DNA of 64,000 nucleotides, from NCBI GenBank assembly GCA_963850415.1, contig CAWKLE010000004.1:522828-586827 (forward strand), given 5' to 3'. The position numbers were made by a program, and so were the translations under genes. Source of the stretch: VAXT01 sp963850415. GTDB taxonomy: Bacteria; Actinomycetota; Thermoleophilia; Gaiellales; Gaiellaceae. Below are positions 23,496 to 30,368 of the stretch, one piece after another. The notes beneath the pieces were generated by a model. It was given only the letters and a program-made list of their open reading frames with translations, did not search any database and was not told the origin of the DNA. The stretch's first letter is position 1, and each line of letters starts with the position of its first letter.

Positions 23496-24142
23496 TCGAG
23501 GCGGTCGTCTTCGACCTCGACGGCGTCCTCCTCGACACCGAGGAGCTCTGGGACGAGGCGCGGCGCGAGATCGCCGGCGAGCGTGGCGGGCGCTGGCGGC
23601 CCGACGCGCAGCGGGCGATGATGGGCATGAGCTCGCCCGAGTGGTCGCGGTACATGCACGACGTGATCCGCGTGCCCGACCCGCCCGATCGGATCTCGGA
23701 GGAGGTCGTCGAGCGGCTCACGGAGCTCTACCGCCGGCAGCTTCCGCTCGTGGACGGCGCGGTCGAGGCCGTGCGGCGGATCGGCGCGCGCTGGCCGCTC
23801 GGGATCGCCTCCTCGTCGAACCGGCCCCTGATCGACCTCTTCCTCGAGCTCACCGGGACGCAGGAGTTGTTCCTGGCGACGGTCTCCTCGGAGGAGGTCG
23901 CGCACGGGAAGCCGGCGCCGGACGTCTATCTGGAGGCGGCCGCCCGTCTCGAGGCGCCTGCCGAGCGCTGCGCCGCGATCGAGGACTCCGAGAACGGGAT
24001 GCGCTCGGCCTCGTCCGCCGGGATGCGCGTCGTCGCGATCCCGAACCGTGTCTTCCCGCCCGGGGCGGAGGCGCTCTCGCTGGCCGGCGTCGTGCTCGGA
24101 TCGCTGGACGAGCTCACGCCGGAGGCGATCGAGCGCGGCTAG
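23492..24142 (+). CDS. HAD-superfamily phosphatase (beta-phosphoglucomutase-like)
   Basis: This 216-residue cytoplasmic phosphatase has HAD motif I VVFDLDGVLLDTEE, motif II IASSSN, motif III lysine in HGKPAPDVYL and motif IV IEDSENGMRSA. The helical cap after motif I places it in subclass I with the beta-phosphoglucomutase/DOG phosphatase group. It starts at GTG 23492, overlapping the flavin reductase stop. Its TAG stop overlaps the convergent PASTA gene stop within the four bases CTAG (24139-24142). Confidence 0.93.
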   Translation: MIEAVVFDLDGVLLDTEELWDEARREIAGERGGRWRPDAQRAMMGMSSPEWSRYMHDVIRVPDPPDRISEEVVERLTELYRRQLPLVDGAVEAVRRIGARWPLGIASSSNRPLIDLFLELTGTQELFLATVSSEEVAHGKPAPDVYLEAAARLEAPAERCAAIEDSENGMRSASSAGMRVVAIPNRVFPPGAEALSLAGVVLGSLDELTPEAIERG

Positions 24143-25050
24143 CGGCGGCCGATGACGAGGTTGACGCGCGAGCCGAGCTCCAGCGACCGGCCTGCGCGCG
24201 GGCTCTGAGCGAGCACCTTGCCGCGCTTGCGGCGCACGGAGTGCCTGCGCGCAACCCGTCCCACGCGGCAGTGGGCGCGCAGGATCAGCGTCGCCGCGCG
24301 GCCCAGAGTCCTCCCCACGACGTTCGGCACGCGGCAGCGCGTCGGCGGCGGAGGCGGTCCGGTGGCCGGGGCAGCGCTGCCGTGCAGGCGGAACAGCTCG
24401 TCCGGGACCGCCGCCGAGCCCTGACACAGGGCGCGGCGCGACCACGCAGGGCAGTTCATCTGCCAGAGATCGCCGGGATTCCGCCAGGCCGCTCCCTGGT
24501 ACGCCTGGACCGACCTGTGGTGCCAGAACCACTGGCGCGTGTCGGTCGACGATCCGTAATCGAGCCGGGCCTGCACCGAGATCCACCAGGTTCCCGCGCC
24601 GAGCGTGACAGGCGGGCTCAGCGTGATCTGCACGTCTCCCGGTGACATGCCGAGGCTCGTGTACGCCTGGTTCAGCCGTTCGCCCCCTGGCGCCGGGGCC
24701 GAGGGCAGGTTCGTCGCCGGGTCGTTCGCGTAGAAGCGCACGTTGAACCCGTCCGGCACCGGGGTCTCGCTGTCGCGGCTGAAGTATTCGCCGTCCACAT
24801 CGATGCCGTCGATCGTCCACTTGAGCCCGGCCTGAAGGGTGAAGTCGTCGGCGGCTTCGGAGTCGGCCGCGTCGAGGCTCGTCTCGAAGTCCTGTGAGGT
24901 GATGTCGTACGGGGCGCCGCCGGCGGGGTTGTCGAACTGGTCATAGAGGACCGGCCCGACCGAGGCGCTCGACGGGCCGGCGGCCGAGCTACCGGCAGCG
25001 GACAGCGTGGCGATCAGGGCGATCGCCAGCGGGAGGACTGCTTTGCGCAG
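24139..25050 (-). CDS. PASTA surface protein with YDQYD domain and short linker; apparent CTG start
   Basis: The coding frame begins just after an in-frame TAG of the upstream gene (25057-25059). The only start giving a signal peptide is CTG at 25050 (then RKAVLPLAIALIATLSAAG). The next listed ATG, at 24798, would remove the signal and half of the domain. The 303-residue product has a YDQ-type beta domain (VLYDQFDNPAGG ... SQDFETSLDAADSEAADDF ... WWISVQARLDYGS), a linker of only five prolines, and a PASTA domain with two Cys. CTG starts are rare but documented in high-GC bacteria; TAG readthrough or a base error are alternatives. Confidence 0.65.
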   Translation of the reverse strand: MRKAVLPLAIALIATLSAAGSSAAGPSSASVGPVLYDQFDNPAGGAPYDITSQDFETSLDAADSEAADDFTLQAGLKWTIDGIDVDGEYFSRDSETPVPDGFNVRFYANDPATNLPSAPAPGGERLNQAYTSLGMSPGDVQITLSPPVTLGAGTWWISVQARLDYGSSTDTRQWFWHHRSVQAYQGAAWRNPGDLWQMNCPAWSRRALCQGSAAVPDELFRLHGSAAPATGPPPPPTRCRVPNVVGRTLGRAATLILRAHCRVGRVARRHSVRRKRGKVLAQSPRAGRSLELGSRVNLVIGRR

Positions 25051-25056
25051 CGCCGG

Positions 25057-26399
25057 CTACCTGCGGCCGATGGCCAGCTTGACCGGGAAGTTCCGGCGCT
25101 TGATCGTGCCGGGCCTCGGCGACTGGTTCACCACGCGGCCGCGCAGTGAGCGGCGCGCACGGACGCGTCGCACGTTGCCGACCGAGCAGTGCGCCCTCCG
25201 GATCTTCGTCTTCGCCGCTGCAAGGCGCAGCCCGAGCACCCTCGGGACGCGGCAGCGCACAGGCGGAGGAGGCGGGGCGGAGGCGGAGGCGGTGGAGGCG
25301 GTGGAGGCGGTGGCGGTGGCGGTGGCGGTGGCGGTGGCGGTGGCGGTGGCGGTGGCGGTGGCGGTGGCGGTGGCGGTGGCGGTGGCGGAGGCGGAGGCGG
25401 TGGAGGCGGCGGAGGCGGAGGTGGAGGTGGAGGCGGCGGAGGCGGAGGCGGAGGTGGCGGTGGTGGCGGAGGAGGCGGCGGACCGGTGTTGACCGTGATC
25501 GTCCCTGTCATCTGGACGGGGTGGACCATGCAGTGGTACAGGTACACGCCGGCGTTGTTGAACGTGAAGCTGTATGTGTCCCCGTTCGCCAGGAGACCGG
25601 AGTCGAAGACGCCCGTGTCCGAAGTAGCCGTGTGCGAGATCTGGCCGGTGTTCGTCCAGCAGACGGTCGTTCCGGTCGTAATCGTGACGTCGGCCGGGTC
25701 GAAGAAGTTGTCCCCGATGTTGATCAGCGTCGCCCCTGCCGGACAGCCGGTCGGGACGTAGTTCACGCGCAGGCCGCTGACGAGCGTCGCGTCGCCGCAG
25801 GAGAACTGCGTGAACGGCCCGTTGTCGGAGGCCTGGATCCCGCTCGTCTCCTCCGAGCCGTTGTCCGCCGTCTGCCCGTAGATGACGGACAGCGTCGCCG
25901 AGTCCTCGGGCAGGATGACCTCGAAGTTCGCCGTTCCGGTGCGCTGGAAGTACGTCGTCCGCCACTCGATCACGAACTGCCGGTGCGGCGCGCTGCCGGT
26001 CGTGGTGGTGAAGATGCCGTCGTTGCTCTCGTCCGTGCGCAGGTCGCCCTGGTACGGGATCAGCGAGAGGTCGAGGCCGTTGATCGGGAGCGCGAAGCAG
26101 CCCGACGAGGAGCCGCCGTTCGACGTGAGGAACTGCAGGCTCCCGTTGTCCGTGACATAGGCGCTCGTGTACGGGCTTCCGTACACCGTGACCGGGAACG
26201 GGAAGTTGACGAGCGTCGCGCAATCGTCGCAGTGGTTCCCGACGTCGGTCGTCCCCGGGATGATCGACTGGCCCGTCTGCGTCGTGGTCAGGTAGTTCAC
26301 ACCGCCGGCCGAGGCCAGGCTCGGCGCAGCTAGCGCCACGACAGTGACCGCTGCTGCCACGACCGTCAGGCAGAGCACGCGCCGGCTACGAGTCTTCAA
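25057..26399 (-). CDS. Polyproline-PASTA surface protein with cupredoxin domain; frameshifted in the proline repeat
   Basis: TTG 26399, behind AGGGGAGGGAA, starts a signal peptide (RRVLCLTVVAAAVTVVALAA). A NIDO-like beta domain follows (FPFPVTVYGSPYTSAYV ... FVIEWRTTYFQRT). A plastocyanin-like domain near residues 215-300 has type I copper ligands His in GQISHTATS, and Cys, His and Met in YHCMVHPVQMTG. Then come 69 prolines (residues 307-375). At CGGGGCGG (25273-25280) one base is missing, so the long frame ends at 25128 in an Arg-rich tail. The intact PASTA domain (ending 25057) lies in another frame. The coordinates given are for the reconstructed gene. Confidence 0.7.
25309..25386. repeat. 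(GGTGGC)13 hexanucleotide tandem repeat
   Basis: Thirteen perfect copies of GGTGGC encode 26 prolines on the minus strand. Such a perfect array is prone to slip by whole hexamers, which would change rod length by two prolines per unit without breaking the frame. Confidence 0.95.
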
Positions 26400-26487
26400 T
26401 TCCCTCCCCTTCCTTGGCTCCCCGATTCGCCCCCCGAAGGGCGGCTCTCGCTGTTTCTAGCACCAATTCGATCCTAAGTGAAGCGTC

Positions 26488-28728
26488 CTAGCGGCGGCCG
26501 ACGACCAGCTTGACCGGGAAGTTCCGGCGTTTGACGGCGCCGGGCCGCGGCGACTGGTTGATGACTCGGCCCCGCAGCGAGCGCCTCGCGTGGGCGCGCC
26601 TGATCCGGCCGACCGAGCAGTGCGCCCTCCGGATCTTCGTCTTCGCCGCTGCGAGGCGCAGTCCGAGCATTCTCGGAACTCTGCAGCGGACCGGAGGTGG
26701 TGGCGGCGGAGGCGGCGGTGGTGGCGGCGGAGGCGGCGGTGGTGGCGGCGGCGGCGGAGGAGGCGGCGGTGGCGGAGGCGGAGGAGGCGGCGGCGGCGGC
26801 GGCGGCGGAGGCGGTGGCGGTGGCGGCGGCGGCGGCGGCGGCGGAGGCGGAGGCGGCGGAGGCGGAGGTGGCGGCGGAGGAGGTGGCGCATCCGTGCTGA
26901 TCGAGAGCGACCAGCCGGTGATGTTGCCCACGTCGGCCCCAGCGTCGTCCACCACGTACAGCGACCACGTCCCGTTTGGATTGCCGCCGTCGAAGGTCGA
27001 CAGGTTGACGGCGCCGCTCGGTGTCGGCGCCGGATCCGGGAACGGGTCGCCGGGCTCGTAGTTCGCCGGCATGTAGTCGCCGGGGCATGCGAGCTGGTCG
27101 CTGTCCGGAAGCACGTCCGGAGCCTGGTCGTCGATCGTCAGGTTGCAGTCGACGACGTCGAACGAGCCACCCGCATCGGACATGAAGATCGCGTTCTGGC
27201 CGCCCGGTGCGACGAGCAGCATGTCGATGTCGTCCGGATAGGTGTGGCTGAGGCCGTTGATCTGCACGTTGACGTCCGTGATCGCTCCGCTCAGCCCGGA
27301 GACGTCGCAGGTCGACGGGTAGGGTGTCGCGGGGCCCGCGTCGTTGATCGTGATCCCGCTCGCGTTGGTGCAGGGCGGAGGCGGCGGGGGTGGCGGAGGC
27401 GGAGGTGGCGGAGGCGGTGGCGGACCTACGTTGCCGCGCAGCCGGTAGACCTGATCCGGCGCGCCGGCGTCGGGACCACCGATGCAGGTCGCCCGGGCAC
27501 CCCACGTCGTGCAGCCCGTCCCGAAGCCGTTGCCCGGGTTCTGCCAGGAGGCGTTCATGTTCGTCTGCACCGTCCGGTCCCTCCAGCCCCACTGACCCTC
27601 CGGGATCAGGTTCTGGTTCGCCTGCACCGAGACCCAGTAGGTGCCGGGGCCGAGCGAGACCTGTGGCGTGAGCGGGATCGAGAAGCTCGGGCCGTTCGTG
27701 AAGCTCTGGTTGGGGCGCGCCTCGAGCAGCGTCCCCGGCCGGTTGCTGCCGCTGTTCGAATAGAAGTTCACGTTCACGTTGTTGGCCGGCCCCGGGCCGT
27801 TGAAGTACTCACCGGAGACGTCGACGGTCTGGATGTTCCAGCCGACGCCGCCCGGGATGACGAAGTCGTCTGCGAGCTGATCGTCGTACTGGTTGTTCGA
27901 AGACTCGAAGTTCTGGGAGCTCGAGGAGAGGTTGCCGGCGTTGTCGTACTGGTCGTAGATCACGTCCGGAGGCGGAGGCGGCGGGGGAGGTGGCGGCGGC
28001 GGCGGAGGCGGCGGAGGTGGCGGAGGCGGTGGTGGTGGCGGCGGTGGAGGAGGTGGCGGTGGGGGACCGCCCGCCGCGATCGTCAGCGACCAGCCGGTGA
28101 TGTTGCCCACGTCTGCCGCAGCGTCGTCCACGACGTACAGCGACCAGGTGCCGTTCGGCGGGCCGCCGTCGAACGTGGACAACGCCACACTCCCGCTCGG
28201 CGCAGGCGCCGGAGCCGGGAACGGATCGCCAGGCTCGTAATTCGCCGGCTGATAGCTCCCCGGACACGCGATCTGCGACGCGTCCGGAAGCACATCCGGA
28301 GCCTCGTCGTCGATCGTCAGGTCACAGTTGACAAGGTCGAACTGGCCACCCGCATCGGACATGAAGATCGCGTTCTGGCCCCCCGGCGACACGAGCAACA
28401 TGTCGATGTCGTCCGGATACGTATGACTCAAGCCCGCGAGCTGCACGTTCACGTCCGAGATCGAACCGCTCAGCCCCGAGACGACACAGGTCGACGGATA
28501 GGGGGTCGCCGTCCCTGCATCGTTGATCGTGATCGCCCCGCCCGAGCAGTCGGCCGTGGGCGTCCTGGACGGGACGGAGCGGACGGATCCGCGCGAGGTG
28601 AGCCGTGGCGTCGCCGCGCTCGTGCCGGCTCCAGCCCGGACTGCGAGGACTAGACCGAAGAGCACGGTCCCGATCGCCAGAACGGCAAACAGCGTTGCTC
28701 GTCGGCCCAGCGGGCGCGCAGCCGTCAT
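26488..28728 (-). CDS. Polyproline-PASTA surface protein with two P-domains and a YDQYD domain
   Basis: ATG 28728, behind GGGGAGGGGAGA, starts a 746-residue secreted protein. Its layout is: signal peptide (1-35); proprotein-convertase P-like domain 1 (about 60-220, GLSHTYPDDIDMLLVSPGG ... NGTWSLYVVDDAAADVG); 33 prolines (222-254); YDQYD beta domain (255-435); 17 prolines (436-452); P-like domain 2 (453-614); 65 prolines (615-679); PASTA domain (680-746). No protease domain accompanies the P-domains. The nucleotide sequence of domain 1 is identical to that in the gene at 35197-38333. A good promoter lies at 28761-28789. Confidence 0.87.
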   Translation of the reverse strand: MTAARPLGRRATLFAVLAIGTVLFGLVLAVRAGAGTSAATPRLTSRGSVRSVPSRTPTADCSGGAITINDAGTATPYPSTCVVSGLSGSISDVNVQLAGLSHTYPDDIDMLLVSPGGQNAIFMSDAGGQFDLVNCDLTIDDEAPDVLPDASQIACPGSYQPANYEPGDPFPAPAPAPSGSVALSTFDGGPPNGTWSLYVVDDAAADVGNITGWSLTIAAGGPPPPPPPPPPPPPPPPPPPPPPPPPPPPPPPPPDVIYDQYDNAGNLSSSSQNFESSNNQYDDQLADDFVIPGGVGWNIQTVDVSGEYFNGPGPANNVNVNFYSNSGSNRPGTLLEARPNQSFTNGPSFSIPLTPQVSLGPGTYWVSVQANQNLIPEGQWGWRDRTVQTNMNASWQNPGNGFGTGCTTWGARATCIGGPDAGAPDQVYRLRGNVGPPPPPPPPPPPPPPPPPCTNASGITINDAGPATPYPSTCDVSGLSGAITDVNVQINGLSHTYPDDIDMLLVAPGGQNAIFMSDAGGSFDVVDCNLTIDDQAPDVLPDSDQLACPGDYMPANYEPGDPFPDPAPTPSGAVNLSTFDGGNPNGTWSLYVVDDAGADVGNITGWSLSISTDAPPPPPPPPPPPPPPPPPPPPPPPPPPPPPPPPPPPPPPPPPPPPPPPPPPPPPPPPPPPPPPPPPVRCRVPRMLGLRLAAAKTKIRRAHCSVGRIRRAHARRSLRGRVINQSPRPGAVKRRNFPVKLVVGRR
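28085..28550 (-). repeat. 466-bp P-domain module, copy A
   Basis: This segment is base-for-base identical to 36262-36727, 8.2 kb away in another gene of the cluster. Identity ends abruptly at both sides, within the P-domain borders. Other P-domains in the cluster differ at many sites, so this looks like recent gene conversion or module duplication. Confidence 0.95.
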
Positions 28729-28760
28729 TCTCCCCTCCCCCACGCGTTGGTTACCGGACG

Positions 28761-28789
28761 TTCTTACAACGTGGAGCGGGCCAGTTCAA
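28761..28789 (-). promoter_or_regulatory. Probable sigma-A promoter of a polyproline-PASTA gene
   Basis: On the minus strand TTGAAC (28789-28784) and TAAGAA (28766-28761) are spaced by 17 bp, 33 bp before the ATG at 28728. Spacing and box sequences match the promoters of two sister genes at 34057-34085 and 38390-38418. Confidence 0.6.
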
Positions 28790-28808
28790 GTCGCCACGGC
28801 GAAATTGC

Positions 28809-28834
28809 GGGGCGCCCGCTTCGGCGGGCGCCCC
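28809..28834 (-). terminator. Hairpin terminator
   Basis: GGGGCGCCCGC (28809-28819) pairs with GCGGGCGCCCC (28824-28834) around TTCG. It lies 22 nt downstream of the Kelch-type polyproline gene stop (28856) and upstream of the next gene's promoter. Confidence 0.85.
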
Positions 28835-28855
28835 GATTCGTCGTTGTGGGCTCTG

Positions 28856-30220
28856 TCAGCGCCGGCCGATGGCGAGCTTGACCGGGAAGTTCCGGCGCTT
28901 GATCGTGCCGGGCCGCGGTGTCTGGTTGACGACGCGACCGCGCAGCGAACGCCTGGAGCGAACGCGACGCACCTTGCCGACCGAGCAGTGCGCCCGCCGG
29001 ATCTTCGTCTTCGCCGCCGCGAGGCGCAGCCCGAGCACCCTCGGGACACGACAGCGGACCGGAGGCGGAGGAGGCGGCGGCGGCGGCGGAGGAGGCGGCG
29101 GTGGTGGTGGAGGCGGAGGAGGAGGAGGTGGCGGCGCTGCCGCCTTGTACACGTGCTCGTTCAGGAACGCGAACGTCGCGCCGTTGATCCCGCCGGTCGA
29201 CCACACCTCGCCGCCGACCCGGCCGGTCGAGAAGAAGCCGGCCTCGTTGCCCTGGCGCGGGCTCGGAAGCGGATCGGCGACCGAGGCCCACGAGCCGCTC
29301 GGCCAGGCGCTGACGTCGAGGGAGTCGACAAGGTTCGTCGAATCGAAGAACCCGCCTCCGGTGGCGTCGCCGCCCAGCGCGTAGAGCGTGTTGCCCGAGG
29401 CCGCGAGCCCCTCGTCGGCGCGCCCGGGCGTGAACGTCGGCCCGAGCGTCCAGGTCCCGGTCGCCATGTCGAGCCGCATCGTCACGCCGACGTTCGCCGT
29501 CGGGCTCGCCGAGTTGAAGCCACCGGCGACGTAGAGGTACTGGCCGATTGTCGTGTAGCCCGAGAGGAAGAACGGCACCGGCGCGGGAGCGCCCGTGGTC
29601 CAGCTGTTCGTGGCGGCGGTGTAGATCGACGTCGTATCCGTCGCGCCGGAGCTTCCCCCGCCCACGACGTACACCTTGCCGCCGAACGCGCCGGCCGCAG
29701 CGCCGTAGTTGTCGGTGTATCCGGGGCGCGGAGGACCGGACGACCACGTGTTGGTCGCGATGTCGTAGATGTTGAACGAGTCGCCGGTGTCGCCCTCGGC
29801 GAGGTAGATCTTGCCGTCCAACAGTGCGGCCGAAGGCGCTTCGCTCGCTACCGGAACCGGAGCGATCGAAGCCCAGATGTTCGTGGTCGCGTTGTACCTG
29901 TTCGCGGTCGTAACGCGATTCCCGTCCGAGACGCCGCCGAGCACGTACAGGTCCTGGCCCGACTGTGCGTGGGCGTAGCGAGTGATGGTCGACGGGTACA
30001 CGGCCCCTGCCGCCCATGCGGTTGGCACGAACGGGCCCTGGACGCCTGCGGGCGCCGCGGGCCCACCGAGCCCGAGAGCGCTGCTCGGGGAGCTCTTCGC
30101 GAGCGCGCCGAGCGGAAACGTGAGAGCCAGAGCTGCGACGAGCAGCAGGAAGCCCCCCAATCCCCAACGCCGAGCACTCCGGCGCTCGCCGGAGCACCCC
30201 GCGGACTGTCGTTGCAGCAT
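28856..30220 (-). CDS. Polyproline-PASTA surface protein with Kelch-like propeller
   Basis: ATG 30220, behind AAAGGGAGAAGCAC, starts a 454-residue protein. A basic N-terminus and hydrophobic segment (GLGGFLLLVAALALTF) form the signal. Residues about 75-355 contain Kelch-type repeats: YVLGGVSDGNRVTTANRY, KVYVVGGGSSG, YLYVAGGFNSA and TLYALGGDATGG. Each has the GG doublet and a following Trp strand (NTWSSGPPRPG). Residues 363-387 are 25 prolines and 388-454 a PASTA domain with two Cys. The propeller is closely similar to the second propeller of the neighbouring 1199-residue protein. It is probably a carbohydrate or protein binder. Confidence 0.87.
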   Translation of the reverse strand: MLQRQSAGCSGERRSARRWGLGGFLLLVAALALTFPLGALAKSSPSSALGLGGPAAPAGVQGPFVPTAWAAGAVYPSTITRYAHAQSGQDLYVLGGVSDGNRVTTANRYNATTNIWASIAPVPVASEAPSAALLDGKIYLAEGDTGDSFNIYDIATNTWSSGPPRPGYTDNYGAAAGAFGGKVYVVGGGSSGATDTTSIYTAATNSWTTGAPAPVPFFLSGYTTIGQYLYVAGGFNSASPTANVGVTMRLDMATGTWTLGPTFTPGRADEGLAASGNTLYALGGDATGGGFFDSTNLVDSLDVSAWPSGSWASVADPLPSPRQGNEAGFFSTGRVGGEVWSTGGINGATFAFLNEHVYKAAAPPPPPPPPPPPPPPPPPPPPPPPPPVRCRVPRVLGLRLAAAKTKIRRAHCSVGKVRRVRSRRSLRGRVVNQTPRPGTIKRRNFPVKLAIGRR

Positions 30221-30320
30221 GTGCTTCTCCCTTTCAGTACGGGTTGGTTTCCGCAGCACTTCTACCACCCCAAACTGCAAAAACCTTCACCTAGAAGGGG
30301 GAAGTCTCAGCAAGAGAAAG

Positions 30321-30348
30321 AGGGACGCCCGCTGGTGCGGGCGTCCCT
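30321..30348 (-). terminator. Hairpin terminator
   Basis: AGGGACGCCCGC (30321-30332) pairs with GCGGGCGTCCCT (30337-30348) around TGGT. It is 21 nt downstream of the stop of the 1199-residue surface protein gene (30369). The stem is closely related to the one at 35142-35177. Confidence 0.85.
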
Positions 30349-30368
30349 CCTGTTGCGTTGTTTCGTCG

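Noticed and set aside
25261..25481. CRISPR-like or satellite array
   Set aside because: The repeat is continuous NGG coding for proline with no spacers and no cas genes nearby.
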